NCBI RefSeq assembly: GCF_011078175.1
Contig: NZ_JAALCJ010000001.1
Span: 372,001-436,000 of the forward strand
Origin: Enterobacter cloacae
GTDB lineage: Bacteria; Pseudomonadota; Gammaproteobacteria; Enterobacterales; Enterobacteriaceae
Direction: 5' to 3'
DNA length: 64,000 nucleotides
A program made the position numbers and the translations under genes. The notes under the pieces were generated by a model, which saw nothing but the letters and a program-made list of their open reading frames with translations, ran no database searches and had not been told where the DNA came from. Positions 37,954-47,779 of the stretch are shown here, in pieces; position 1 is the stretch's first letter, and each line of letters opens with the position of its first letter.

Positions 37954-40900
37954 TTTACGCTCTCCTGTACCTGGTCATTACCTTCGCCGTCTAACCAGTT
38001 AATATTCTTCATCTTACGTACCACCACGAACTCATCGCGGTTCGATCCTACGGTGCCGTAGTAGTTAAAGCCGTAGGCCAGCTGCGCATAGCCACCGATC
38101 ATGTGGGTCGGCTTCGGCGTAATACGGGTCACGGAGTTGTGAATACCGCCGCGCTGCTCGGTGATCTCAGACCCCGGCAGGTTAACGATACGTTCCTGCG
38201 CGTGGTACATCATGGTCATCCCTGCCGGTACGCGCTGGCTCACCACCGCACGCGCCGTCAGGGCGCCGTTGCTGTTGAACACTTCGATCCAGTCGTTATC
38301 TTCGATACCCAGATCTTTCGCATCCGTTTCGCTCATCCAGACGATTGGCCCCCCGCGCGACAGCGTTAGCATCAGCAGGTTGTCGCTGTAGGTGGAGTGA
38401 ATACCCCACTTCTGGTGCGGCGTCAGGAAATTCAGCGCCTTCTCCGGGTTACCGTTGGATTTCGCGCCCATAACGGCTTTCACGGATCGGGTGTCGATTG
38501 GCGGACGGTAAACCAGCAGGCTTTCACCGAAGTCTCGCATCCACTGGTGATCCTGATACAGAGACTGACGGCCAGAAAGCGTGCGCCATGGGATCAGCTC
38601 GTGAACGTTGGTATATCCGGCGTTGTAAGACACATGTTCATCTTCGAGGCCAGACCAGGTCGGGCTGGAGATAATCTTGCGCGGCTGGGCCTGAATATCG
38701 CGGAAGCGGATTTTCTCTTCCTCTTTATTCGTTGCCAGATGCGTGTGGTCACGACCGGTAAATTCGCTCAGCGCTGCCCATGCTTTCACCGCCACGTGGC
38801 CGTTGGTTTCCGGTGCCAGGGTCAGGATCATCTCTGCGGCATCAATCGCCGTGTTCAGCATTGGCTGGCCTTTCGCCGGGCCGTCCGCTTTGGTGTAATT
38901 GAGCTTACGCAGCAGATCCATTTCGCTCTGGGTGTTCCAGGCAATGCCTTTACCGCCGTTACCGATCTTCTCCATCAGCGGGCCGATAGAGGTAAAGCGC
39001 TCATAGGTTGCCGGGTAATCACGTTCAACCGGGATGATATGCGGTGCGGTCACGCCCGGGATCAGGTCGCACTCGCCTTTTTTCCAGTCCTTCACGTCCA
39101 GCGGCTGCGCCAGTTCGGCGGCGGAGTCGTGCTGGATTGGCAGCGTCACCACGTCGGTCTCTTTGCCCAGATGCCCGACGCACACTTCAGAGAATTTCTT
39201 CGCGATATCTTTGTAGATATCCCAGTCGCTTTTAGACTCCCACGCCGGGTCAACCGCGGCAGACAGCGGATGAATAAACGGATGCATATCCGAGGTATTC
39301 ATGTCGTCTTTTTCGTACCAGGTTGCGGTTGGCAGCACGATGTCGGAATACAGGCAGGTGCTGGACAGACGGAAGTCGAGGGTCACCACCAGATCCAGCT
39401 TGCCGTCCAGACCGTTGTCTTTCCATTCCACTTCTTCCGGCTTCACGCCACCCTGCTTGCCGAGATCTTTCCCCTGGATACCGTTTTCGGTACCGAGCAA
39501 ATATTTCAGCATGTACTCGTGACCTTTACCGGACGAGCCCAGCAGGTTGGAGCGCCAGATGAACAGGTTACGCGGATGGTTTTTACCGTTCTCCGGCTGT
39601 TCAGCCGCGAAACGGATTGAGCCGTCTTTCAGGGACTTAACGGTGTAATCCACCGGTGACATTCCTGCTTTTTTCGCCGCTTCCGCGATACGCAGCGGGT
39701 TAGTGCCCAACTGCGGCGCAGACGGCAGCCAGCCCATGCGCTCTGCGCGGACGTTGAAGTCAATCAGGTGGCCGCTGTAGCGGGATTTATCCGCCATTGG
39801 CGACAGCAGCTCCTGCGCGGTAACCGTTTCATAGCGCCACTGGCTGGAGTGGTTATAGAAATAGGAGGTACTGTTCATATGACGTGCCGGACGCTGCCAG
39901 TCCAGGGCAAACGCCAGCGGCTGCCAGCCGGTCTGCGGACGCAGTTTTTCCTGGCCTACATAGTGGGCCCAGCCGCCGCCGCTCTGACCGACACAGCCGC
40001 AGAAGATCAGCATGTTGATCAGGCCACGATAGTTCATATCGAGGTGATACCAGTGGTTCAGACCCGCACCGACGATGATCATGGAGCGACCGTGGGTTTT
40101 GTCGGCGTTTTCCGCAAATTCGCGGGCGATACGGGTGATCTGGGCGCGTGGCACACCGGTGATCTGTTCCGCCCAGGCTGGGGTATAAGCCTTCACGTCA
40201 TCATAGCTGGTCGCGCAGTTTTCGTCGTTCAGGCCACGCTCCAGGCCGTAGTTCGCCATGGTCAGGTCGTAGACCGTCGTGACCAGCGCGGTAGAACCGT
40301 CCGCCAGTTGCAGGCGCTTAACCGGCAGTTTGTGCATCAGAACGTTTTGCAGCTCAACCTTGTTGAAGTGCTCGGAACCTTCACCACCAAAGTACGGGAA
40401 GCCGACCTCGGCAATCTCGTCCTGGCTGCCCAGCATGCTGAGACGCAGTTCCGTCTCTTCACCGGTGGTACCGTTACGCTGTTCGAGGTTCCACTTGCCC
40501 TTCTCGCCCCAGCGGAAGCCGATAGAGCCGTTAGGTGCCACCAGCTCGCCGTTGCTGTTATACGCAACGGTTTTCCATTCAGGGTTATTTTCCTGGCCCA
40601 GCGCGTCCACCAGGTCGGCGGCGCGCAGCGTACGACCAGCGGCATAGTAGCCGTCACGCTCTTCCAGCATCACCAGCATCGGCATGTCGGTGTAGCGACG
40701 TACATAGTCGGTGAAATACTGGCTTGGTTTATCGAGGTGGAATTCGCGCAGCATCACGTGGCCCATGGCCATGGCCATCGCGGCGTCGGTACCCTGTTTC
40801 GGTGCCAGCCACAGGTCACACAGTTTGGCAATTTCCGCGTAGTCCGGGGTGACCGCAACGGTTTTGGTCCCTTTGTAGCGGACTTCGGTGAAGAAGTGCG

Positions 40901-41693
40901 CGTCCGGGGTACGGGTCTGCGGAACGTTAGAACCCCAGGCGATGAGGTAGCTGGAGTTGTACCAGTCAGCGGATTCCGGCACGTCGGTCTGCTCGCCCCA
41001 GGTCTGCGGAGACGCAGGCGGCAGGTCGCAGTACCAGTCGTAGAAGCTCAGACAGGTGCCGCCGATCAGTGACAGATAGCGCGCGCCGGAGGCGTAAGAG
41101 ACCATCGACATCGCCGGGATCGGCGAGAAGCCGGCCACGCGGTCAGGGCCGTAGGTTTTGACAGTGTAGACGTTAGAGGCGGCAATTAGCTCGTTCACCT
41201 CTTTCCAGGAGGAGCGAACAAAGCCACCGCGGCCGCGAGCCTGCTTAAAGCTTTTCGCTTTATCCGCATCTTCGATGATGGACGCCCAGGCATCAACCGG
41301 ATCGCTGTGCTGGACTTTCGCTTCACGCCACATTTTCATCAGACGCTTACGCATCAGAGGGTATTTCAGACGGTTAGCGCTGTAGAGATACCAGGAGTAG
41401 CTGGCGCCACGCGGACAGCCGCGCGGTTCATGGTTCGGCATATCCGGACGGGTACGCGGATAGTCGGTCTGCTGCATTTCCCAGGTCACCAGACCGTTTT
41501 TAACGAAAATCTTCCAGCTACATGAGCCAGTGCAGTTTACGCCGTGGGTAGAACGGACAACTTTGTCATGCTGCCAGCGTTGACGGTAACCGTCTTCCCA
41601 GTCCCGGTTGGTATCCAGAACCTGGCCGTGCCCATCGGCAAAAGTTTCACCCTTCTGTTTGAAGTAGCGAAACCGGTCCAAAAATTTGCTCAT
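37950..41693 (-). CDS. narG: Respiratory nitrate reductase 1 alpha chain (molybdenum)
   Basis: A 1247-residue catalytic subunit with bis-MGD molybdenum that reduces nitrate to nitrite on the cytoplasmic side of the membrane. The unusual His/Cys3 [4Fe-4S] site is in THGVNCTGSCSW near residue 50 with a further cysteine in EPRGCPRGASYS; the molybdenum-ligand Asp lies in the YNSSYLIAWGSN region near 222. Length equals E. coli NarG and the sequences are very similar throughout. It is the first gene of narGHJI and has a regulated promoter upstream. Confidence 0.98.
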   Translation of the reverse strand: MSKFLDRFRYFKQKGETFADGHGQVLDTNRDWEDGYRQRWQHDKVVRSTHGVNCTGSCSWKIFVKNGLVTWEMQQTDYPRTRPDMPNHEPRGCPRGASYSWYLYSANRLKYPLMRKRLMKMWREAKVQHSDPVDAWASIIEDADKAKSFKQARGRGGFVRSSWKEVNELIAASNVYTVKTYGPDRVAGFSPIPAMSMVSYASGARYLSLIGGTCLSFYDWYCDLPPASPQTWGEQTDVPESADWYNSSYLIAWGSNVPQTRTPDAHFFTEVRYKGTKTVAVTPDYAEIAKLCDLWLAPKQGTDAAMAMAMGHVMLREFHLDKPSQYFTDYVRRYTDMPMLVMLEERDGYYAAGRTLRAADLVDALGQENNPEWKTVAYNSNGELVAPNGSIGFRWGEKGKWNLEQRNGTTGEETELRLSMLGSQDEIAEVGFPYFGGEGSEHFNKVELQNVLMHKLPVKRLQLADGSTALVTTVYDLTMANYGLERGLNDENCATSYDDVKAYTPAWAEQITGVPRAQITRIAREFAENADKTHGRSMIIVGAGLNHWYHLDMNYRGLINMLIFCGCVGQSGGGWAHYVGQEKLRPQTGWQPLAFALDWQRPARHMNSTSYFYNHSSQWRYETVTAQELLSPMADKSRYSGHLIDFNVRAERMGWLPSAPQLGTNPLRIAEAAKKAGMSPVDYTVKSLKDGSIRFAAEQPENGKNHPRNLFIWRSNLLGSSGKGHEYMLKYLLGTENGIQGKDLGKQGGVKPEEVEWKDNGLDGKLDLVVTLDFRLSSTCLYSDIVLPTATWYEKDDMNTSDMHPFIHPLSAAVDPAWESKSDWDIYKDIAKKFSEVCVGHLGKETDVVTLPIQHDSAAELAQPLDVKDWKKGECDLIPGVTAPHIIPVERDYPATYERFTSIGPLMEKIGNGGKGIAWNTQSEMDLLRKLNYTKADGPAKGQPMLNTAIDAAEMILTLAPETNGHVAVKAWAALSEFTGRDHTHLATNKEEEKIRFRDIQAQPRKIISSPTWSGLEDEHVSYNAGYTNVHELIPWRTLSGRQSLYQDHQWMRDFGESLLVYRPPIDTRSVKAVMGAKSNGNPEKALNFLTPHQKWGIHSTYSDNLLMLTLSRGGPIVWMSETDAKDLGIEDNDWIEVFNSNGALTARAVVSQRVPAGMTMMYHAQERIVNLPGSEITEQRGGIHNSVTRITPKPTHMIGGYAQLAYGFNYYGTVGSNRDEFVVVRKMKNINWLDGEGNDQVQESVK

Positions 41694-42030
41694 CGGGTAT
41701 CTCCTGTATGGAGCCTGTGGCTCTCTAAATCGACATTGCTGATTTGCAGCGAAGGTAACGCTCTGAAAGAGGAGGAGAATTGATAACGATCAAGGCGAAG
41801 GGGGTCTGTAACGGGGGGTATTAGATTAAATACCACCAAAGCGGTATCCGATATAATTATCTATCCATATGATCTATATAGTTATTTTTTATTTATCGTA
41901 CAATAGCAGGAGCAAGATTTAACATCTTAGGTATTAAGGGGTAGAGGCACCTGTAAAGCGATGGCGATCACAGCGTTACCTGCCAGTGACCTCTGTACCA
42001 GGCATTAGTATGTTGTAACTATTAACGAAT
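41694..42030 (-). promoter_or_regulatory. narGHJI control region with FNR and NarL sites
   Basis: TTGATAACGATCAA at 41780-41793 is a perfect FNR site. If it is at -41.5 as in E. coli, transcription starts near 41745. A NarL heptamer TACCCCT (minus strand, 41937-41943) then lies near -195, the position of the high-affinity NarL site in E. coli narG. AT-rich DNA between them (about 41870-41900) suits the IHF bend known there. The layout is the E. coli one. Confidence 0.8.
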
Positions 42031-42058
42031 TAAAAAAAGCGCGGCACTCAGGCCGCGC
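42031..42058 (-). terminator. Terminator of narK
   Basis: GCGCGGC (42039-42045) pairs with GCCGCGC (42052-42058), followed on the minus strand by T7. Confidence 0.9.
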
Positions 42059-42074
42059 AAACGGATAATCAAGC

Positions 42075-43472
42075 TTACTTGTTTTTCTTGGTATTACGGC
42101 CATATACCAGCCAGGTGATGACCACGCAGGCGATATAGAAGACGAGGAATACTTTCATCGCACCCGCCGGAGAGCCGGTCAGATCCAGTGAGATACCGAA
42201 CGCTTTTGGAATAAAGAAGCCGCCAATCGCGCCAATCGCAGAGATAAACCCAAGCGCCGCAGCGGTATCGGTGGCGGCTTCACGCATCGCCTGCTCGTCG
42301 CTCCCGCCCTGCGCTTTTACGCGATCCATAGTCAACTTGCGGAAGATGACAGAGATCATCTGGAAAGTAGACGCACTGCCTAGCCCGGCCGTCAGGAACA
42401 GCACCATGAAGACGCCGAAGAAGGCAAAGAAGTTACCACCCTCACCACCCGCAGGCAGCGTCAGGAACAGCAGCGCACAGAAAATCGCCATCACGACAAA
42501 GTTCACCAGCGTCACACGGGTCCCGCCCAGACGGTCGGAGATCATTCCACCCAGCGAACGTGCCAGCGCGCCAATAAACGGACCGAAGAAGGCAAACTGA
42601 AGGATCTGCACGTCCGGGAACTGGGTTTTCGACAGCATGGCAAAGCCTGCGGAAAAACCGATGAACGAGCCAAAGGTTGCCAGATAGAGCAGCGCCATCA
42701 CCCACAGGTGGCCACGTTTCAGAACCGGCAGCTGTTCGCTCAGGGAGGCTTTCGACGCGGACAGGTCGTTCATGAAGAACCACGCCGCCAGGGTAAAGAC
42801 CACCAGGAACGGTACCCAAATCCAGGAGGCGTTTTGCAGGAACAGCACGGAACCGTCGGGCTGCGTCACACCGCCGCCGCCAAAGGCCGCAAAGATGGAG
42901 ACAGAGATCGCCAGTGGGGCAATCAGCTGCATCACGCTCACGCCCATGTTACCCAGGCCGCCGTTAATGCCCAGCGCACCGCCCTGCTTCGCTTTCGGGA
43001 AGAAGAAGCTGATGTTTGCCATACTGGACGCAAAGTTCGCCCCCGCAAAACCGCACAGCAGAGAGATAATCACGAACACGCTAAACGGCGTGGAGGTATC
43101 CTGCACCGCAAAACCGAGCCACACGCACGGCACGATCATGATCCCGGTACTGAACGCCGTCCAGCGACGGCCGCCGAAGACCGGCACCATAAATGCGTAA
43201 GGGACGCGCAGCAGTGCACCTGAAAGCGACGGCAACGCGGTCAACATAAACAGCTGATCGGTGGTAAAGGTAAAGCCCACTTTTGGCAGGTTTACCGCAA
43301 CCGCACTGAACAACATCCAGACGCAAAACGCCAGTAACAGACATGGAACGGAAATCCACAGATTACGACTTGCTACACGGTGGCCGCGCTGTTGCCAGAA
43401 CGCCGGATCCTCTGGACGCCAGTCTGTAATGACAGCACCAGTTTCCCTTTCGGGAGCGGAAGAGTGACTCAT
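42075..43472 (-). CDS. narK: Nitrate/nitrite antiporter
   Basis: A 465-residue major-facilitator protein of the nitrate/nitrite porter family with twelve helices. It exchanges external nitrate for the nitrite made by NarGHI. The nitrate signature glycine-rich helices are visible at AGANFASSMANISFFFPK and LTAGLGSASTFQM, and the substrate arginines lie in the transmembrane segments. The start is the ATG at 43472 (MSHSSAPERETG), which has AGAGG six bases upstream; a GTG two codons earlier is possible but not needed. Confidence 0.97.
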   Translation of the reverse strand: MSHSSAPERETGAVITDWRPEDPAFWQQRGHRVASRNLWISVPCLLLAFCVWMLFSAVAVNLPKVGFTFTTDQLFMLTALPSLSGALLRVPYAFMVPVFGGRRWTAFSTGIMIVPCVWLGFAVQDTSTPFSVFVIISLLCGFAGANFASSMANISFFFPKAKQGGALGINGGLGNMGVSVMQLIAPLAISVSIFAAFGGGGVTQPDGSVLFLQNASWIWVPFLVVFTLAAWFFMNDLSASKASLSEQLPVLKRGHLWVMALLYLATFGSFIGFSAGFAMLSKTQFPDVQILQFAFFGPFIGALARSLGGMISDRLGGTRVTLVNFVVMAIFCALLFLTLPAGGEGGNFFAFFGVFMVLFLTAGLGSASTFQMISVIFRKLTMDRVKAQGGSDEQAMREAATDTAAALGFISAIGAIGGFFIPKAFGISLDLTGSPAGAMKVFLVFYIACVVITWLVYGRNTKKNK

Positions 43473-43781
43473 AGACACCTCTGATTCTTGAATGATGCTG
43501 CAAACATTAGGGCTTTAGGGCGGCGGTAAGTTGATATAAATCAAAGGAAAAGTGGGAGGTTTCGCGGCGAAAAAAAAGCCATCACTCTTAATGAGTAGAT
43601 GCAAAACGTAAAAAAGGTGTGGTTTTTCACGGTACTGACGCATGCCGGCCTCGTCCACCTACTAACCGTTACTCCCCTGGCAATTTAGAGGTAATCCTTT
43701 ATTGGTATGGGTATACTCCAGGGTATGCACGAGAATAGCGCCATTCCTGCAATCAGATCACGTCAGGAGCCCGGCAACCCT
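43473..43781. promoter_or_regulatory. narK-narX divergent control region
   Basis: TTGATATAAATCAA (43531-43544) is a perfect FNR site. With TAATGT (43504-43509) as the narK -10 box it sits at about -41, a class II position. TACTCAT (minus strand 43591-43597) followed by a partial second heptamer fits the NarL 7-2-7 site near -90 in E. coli narK. Near narX, two heptamers TACCAAT (43701-43707) and TACCCAT (43707-43713) lie on the minus strand. The region couples nitrate sensing to both genes. Confidence 0.75.
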
Positions 43782-45578
43782 ATGTTAAAAAGATGTTTAT
43801 CTCCGCTGACGCTGGTTAACCAACTGGCGCTTATTGTTCTGCTGTCCACCGCTATCGGTGTGACCGGCATGGCTATTTCTGGCTGGCTGGTACAGGGTGT
43901 ACAGGGTAATGCGCATGCCATCAACGAGGCAGGCTCGTTACGTATGCAGAGTTACCGTTTGCTGGCGTCGGTGCCGTTAACGCAGGCTGATAAACCGCTT
44001 ATCGACGAAATGGAGCGTACCGCATTCAGCCCTGAACTGGAAAGAGCAGCGATCCGTGACGGTCAGCAGTCGCAGCTTAAGGCGCTTCAGGGCTACTGGC
44101 ATACTCAGCTGGAGCCAGGGTTAAAGCGTGCAAAAGATCGGGAAACGGTCGCCCAGGATGTCGCCGGGTTTGTGTCACGCATCGATCATCTTGTCTCCTC
44201 GTTCGATCGCACCACAGAGTTACGCATTGACCGTGTGGTAATGGTTCACCGTGCAATGGCGCTGTTTATGGGATTGCTGCTGATTTTCACGGTTATCTGG
44301 CTGCGCGCACGGTTGCTTAATCCCTGGAAACAGCTGCTGGGGATGGCCCGCGCCGTCACACAGCGCGATTTTACCCAGCGCACGCACATCAGCGGACGCA
44401 ACGAAATGGCGATGCTCGGCGAGGCGCTTAATACCATGTCGGCGGAGCTATCCGAAAGCTACGCGGTGCTGGAAAAACGCGTCCAGGAGAAAACCGCCGG
44501 GCTCGAGCAGAAAAACGAGATCCTCTCTTTCCTGTGGCAGGCGAACCGCCGCCTGCATATGCAGGTCCCGCTTTGCGAACGTCTCTCGCCGGTACTGAAT
44601 GGCCTGCAAAACCTGACTCTGCTCCACGATCTGGAGCTACGGGTTTACGACGTTGAAGATGAGGAAAACCACCAGGAATTTACCTGTCAGTCTGATATCT
44701 CCTGCGACGATAAAGGGTGTCATCTTTGCCCGCGCGGCATGCCTCCGCTCACCACCAGCGGTACTACCCTTAAGTGGCGGCTCATGGACAGCCATACCCA
44801 GTACGGTATTTTGCTGGCAACCCTGCCCGCCGGACGTCACCTGAGCCACGACCAGCAGCAGCTGGTCGATACGCTTGTAGAGCAGCTCACGGCCACGCTG
44901 GCGCTTGACCGTCATCAGGAAAAACAGCAGCAGCTGATCGTCATGGAAGAGCGTGCCACCATCGCCCGCGAGCTGCATGACTCCATTGCCCAATCCCTCT
45001 CCTGCATGAAGATGCAGGTGAGCTGCCTGCAAATGCAGGACGAAGGTATGCCAGAAAGCAACAAACAGTTGCTCAGCCAAATCCGCAATGAGCTTAACAC
45101 CTCGTGGATCCAGCTTCGCGAGCTGCTTACCACCTTCCGTTTGCAGCTCACCGAGCCGGGGCTGCGCCCTGCGCTGGAATCCAGCTGTCAGGAATTTAGC
45201 GCCAGGCTGGGCTTCCCGGTGAAGCTGGATTATCAGCTTCCACCGCGTTTTGTTCCCTCTCACCAGGCGATCCATTTGCTGCAAATTGCCCGTGAAGCTC
45301 TGAGCAATGTGCTCAAGCATGCCGAGGCGACGGCCGTCACGGTGACCGTCAGTTGCCAGGACAATCAGGTGAAGCTCAGGGTTCAGGATAACGGCCGCGG
45401 CGTGCCTGAAAATGCCGAACGAACGAACCACTATGGTTTAATTATCATGCGAGACCGCGCGCAAAGCCTGCGCGGTGATTGCCAGGTTCGTCGGGGAGAG
45501 TCAGGTGGCACCGAAGTTGCAGTCACCTTTATACCCGAAAAGCCCCTCATAACTGCTCAAGGAGAAAACCATGACTAA
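43782..45578 (+). CDS. narX: Nitrate/nitrite sensor histidine kinase NarX
   Basis: A 598-residue membrane sensor. Two transmembrane helices (about 15-37 and 152-172) enclose a periplasmic domain with the P-box nitrate-binding helix [19 protein letters not shown], a coiled coil, a central cysteine cluster ([16 protein letters not shown]) and the HisKA_3 dimerisation helix with phospho-His in [16 protein letters not shown] follow, then the ATPase domain (DNGRGVPEN). It phosphorylates NarL. The start at 43782 gives the E. coli N-terminus; the ribosome site is CAGGAG about 13 bases upstream. It overlaps narL by eight bases. Confidence 0.96.
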   Translation: MLKRCLSPLTLVNQLALIVLLSTAIGVTGMAISGWLVQGVQGNAHAINEAGSLRMQSYRLLASVPLTQADKPLIDEMERTAFSPELERAAIRDGQQSQLKALQGYWHTQLEPGLKRAKDRETVAQDVAGFVSRIDHLVSSFDRTTELRIDRVVMVHRAMALFMGLLLIFTVIWLRARLLNPWKQLLGMARAVTQRDFTQRTHISGRNEMAMLGEALNTMSAELSESYAVLEKRVQEKTAGLEQKNEILSFLWQANRRLHMQVPLCERLSPVLNGLQNLTLLHDLELRVYDVEDEENHQEFTCQSDISCDDKGCHLCPRGMPPLTTSGTTLKWRLMDSHTQYGILLATLPAGRHLSHDQQQLVDTLVEQLTATLALDRHQEKQQQLIVMEERATIARELHDSIAQSLSCMKMQVSCLQMQDEGMPESNKQLLSQIRNELNTSWIQLRELLTTFRLQLTEPGLRPALESSCQEFSARLGFPVKLDYQLPPRFVPSHQAIHLLQIAREALSNVLKHAEATAVTVTVSCQDNQVKLRVQDNGRGVPENAERTNHYGLIIMRDRAQSLRGDCQVRRGESGGTEVAVTFIPEKPLITAQGENHD

Positions 45579-46221
45579 TCAGGAACCGGCATCCATCCTG
45601 TTGATTGACGATCATCCGATGCTGCGCACCGGCGTTAAACAGCTTGTCAGCATGGCGCCAGATATCACCGTCGTCGGTGAAGCCAGCAATGGCGAACAGG
45701 GTATTGAACTTGCCGAATCGCTCGATCCTGATTTGATCTTGCTCGATCTCAATATGCCAGGCATGAATGGCCTGGAAACCCTCGACAAACTGCGGGAGAA
45801 ATCCCTCTCTGGCCGGGTGGTAGTCTTTAGCGTCTCAAACCATGAAGAAGACGTGGTCACTGCCCTCAAGCGAGGGGCAGACGGCTATTTGCTGAAAGAT
45901 ATGGAGCCGGAAGATCTGCTCAAGGCGCTGCAACAGGCTGCCGCAGGCGAGATGGTGCTGAGTGAAGCATTAACCCCGGTGCTGGCCGCCAGCCTGCGTG
46001 CAAATCGCGCCACGTCTGACCGTGATGTCAGCCAGTTAACCCCGCGCGAGCGCGACATTCTGAAGCTGATTGCCCAGGGTCTGCCAAACAAAATGATCGC
46101 CCGCCGTCTGGACATCACCGAGAGCACGGTCAAAGTGCATGTCAAACACATGCTGAAGAAAATGAAGTTAAAATCCCGTGTCGAAGCCGCTGTCTGGGTG
46201 CATCAGGAGCGCATTTTTTAA
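45571..46221 (+). CDS. narL: Nitrate/nitrite response regulator NarL
   Basis: A 216-residue two-domain regulator. The receiver domain has Asp59 ([13 protein letters not shown]) and Lys near [11 protein letters not shown]. The C-terminal LuxR/NarL helix-turn-helix is [22 protein letters not shown] with [20 protein letters not shown]. It binds TACYNMT heptamers, several of which lie upstream of narG, narK and narX here. The stop is one base from the stop of the convergent ychO, with no visible terminator between. Confidence 0.97.
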   Translation: MTNQEPASILLIDDHPMLRTGVKQLVSMAPDITVVGEASNGEQGIELAESLDPDLILLDLNMPGMNGLETLDKLREKSLSGRVVVFSVSNHEEDVVTALKRGADGYLLKDMEPEDLLKALQQAAAGEMVLSEALTPVLAASLRANRATSDRDVSQLTPRERDILKLIAQGLPNKMIARRLDITESTVKVHVKHMLKKMKLKSRVEAAVWVHQERIF

Positions 46222-46222
46222 C

Positions 46223-47641
46223 TTACTCATCCGGCAGCAACTTCCACCGTGGATCGTCGTCAGGCATTGCGACGAGCGGTTGCACCACGGAAAGCGTGAT
46301 CTCATTGGAAGAGACACGCTGCCCATCCTTATCTTCCACCACTGCCGCAAGCCGCCATTCGTTTTTCGCCCCTTCTGCGTCGTTCCAGGCGGGCATGATC
46401 ACGCTCCAGCCATCGCTGCTCTTGCTGTTTGCGGGTGAAGTCAGGCTGAGGGCCTGGGTATCACCAAGCCAGTGTATCTGCCGGATACCGTGCGTGCTGC
46501 GAATTTGCAGCTTCAGCATGACAGTTTCGCCCGGTTTAAGATCCCACGGCGGCGTAGCCAGATAGACAGAAAGGGTTTTACGTTGACGAAATTCCATGAC
46601 GGGGAGACTATCGCGCTCGGGTGAATCATATCGACTGCCCCGCAGCGAGCGCGTCGCCGCCACTTCGCCGGCGGAAAGCTGTTTCGCCAGCGGCACGCCA
46701 AAGCGATAGTTGAGCTTCAGCCCGAGGTTATTCTGGCTAACGCCGCTCTCCCCCTGCTTATGGGCAGCCGTCAGGGTGACCAGCGGTACGGGGGTATAGT
46801 TCAGCCCCAGGTTGACCGCAACCGGGTTGTGATACCCCGTTCCGCTGTTAAACAGATCGACGTTATCGCCAAAATACTGTTCAAAGCTGACGCTGGTGTT
46901 CAGGTGATGAAACCAGGGAAGCCAGGCTTTGGCCGTTACGTCGTACCCGCGTGCCATGCGCTGCTCACGTATGTCGGAGCGCGGTTGCCAGCCGGCGAAC
47001 GGCTGGTAGTAATTTGCCGAAAGGCGCAGGTTTTCCCCCCACGCCTCAGCCCCCAATCCGGCACGTTGCAGGTTGTCTTCAAGCAGGTTGTCGTAAAAGG
47101 TGTTATAGCCCAGCAGCCAGTCTCCGGCTATCCAGCGCTGGCCTGCCCCGAAATTGCTCACCAGCCCGTCTGTCTGCTGCGTCAGCCCAAGCTGGCTCCA
47201 GCTCAGATAGCGGCTGTTATCGTTCCAGGGGATAAACCAGCTACCGCTGCTGCCGTTAAAGTTTCCGTCGTCATCCACCAGCACATTGACGTTGGCGTTC
47301 CCCCAGGGCGACAGCCAGGATTTGATCTGCTCGTTCACCTCCCCGCTTACGGCATCCCGCACCTGGCCAAACGCGAACTGTCGCGCCTGCTGCCCGGCCG
47401 TCAGGCCGTTATCGGTCATACTGGCTTCACCGAAGGCTTTTGCCATTTCAGCCAGGTGCTTTTCACCCTCGCTGGTCGGTTGTGCCATCCCCAGATCCGG
47501 CAGACTATCGCCGTTGTTATCAAACGGATTTTGCGCCTGCTGCACAAAGGATTTCGGCGCACCGTGAACGACTCCAGCCGAAAGAAGGGGGAGTAACAGA
47601 AGAAAACGGATGCGGGACGATACAGCCTTCAACGTCGTCAA
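46223..47641 (-). CDS. ychO: Invasin-like outer membrane beta-barrel protein YchO
   Basis: A 472-residue protein of the inverse-autotransporter/intimin-invasin barrel family. A signal peptide (FLLLLPLLSAGVVHGAPKS) is followed by the barrel with WLSPWGNANVNVLVDDDG, GAGQRWIAGDWLLGYNTFYDN and YDVTAKAWLPWFHHL, and a C-terminal immunoglobulin-like segment. The related protein in E. coli is annotated as a putative invasin with a role in adhesion. Translation must start at a non-ATG codon: TTG at 47641 gives the longest frame and a TTG at 47632 is an alternative; no strong ribosome site is clear. Confidence 0.88.
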   Translation of the reverse strand: MTTLKAVSSRIRFLLLLPLLSAGVVHGAPKSFVQQAQNPFDNNGDSLPDLGMAQPTSEGEKHLAEMAKAFGEASMTDNGLTAGQQARQFAFGQVRDAVSGEVNEQIKSWLSPWGNANVNVLVDDDGNFNGSSGSWFIPWNDNSRYLSWSQLGLTQQTDGLVSNFGAGQRWIAGDWLLGYNTFYDNLLEDNLQRAGLGAEAWGENLRLSANYYQPFAGWQPRSDIREQRMARGYDVTAKAWLPWFHHLNTSVSFEQYFGDNVDLFNSGTGYHNPVAVNLGLNYTPVPLVTLTAAHKQGESGVSQNNLGLKLNYRFGVPLAKQLSAGEVAATRSLRGSRYDSPERDSLPVMEFRQRKTLSVYLATPPWDLKPGETVMLKLQIRSTHGIRQIHWLGDTQALSLTSPANSKSSDGWSVIMPAWNDAEGAKNEWRLAAVVEDKDGQRVSSNEITLSVVQPLVAMPDDDPRWKLLPDE

Positions 47642-47738
47642 TCAGAACCTGTGTTTATGAACATACCCTTATTATGTTAACGCCATGAGCCCTGAAAACC
47701 AGTCTTAACAGAAATTTCAGGAATATCCTGAACAGAAT

Positions 47739-47770
47739 TGTCGGGTGGCGGCTTCGCCTTACCCGACGCC
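47739..47770. repeat. REP-like palindrome downstream of nasA
   Basis: TCGGGTGGCGGCTTCGCC followed by TTACCCGA folds as a REP-type hairpin, nine bases past the nasA stop on the minus strand. It marks the end of the nas operon next to ychO. Confidence 0.65.
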
Positions 47771-47779
47771 CTTACACTA

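Noticed and set aside
38397..41072. Long plus-strand open frames (over 400 codons each) antisense to narG
   Set aside because: They are shadow frames of the conserved narG coding sequence with His/Arg/Gln-rich non-protein-like composition.
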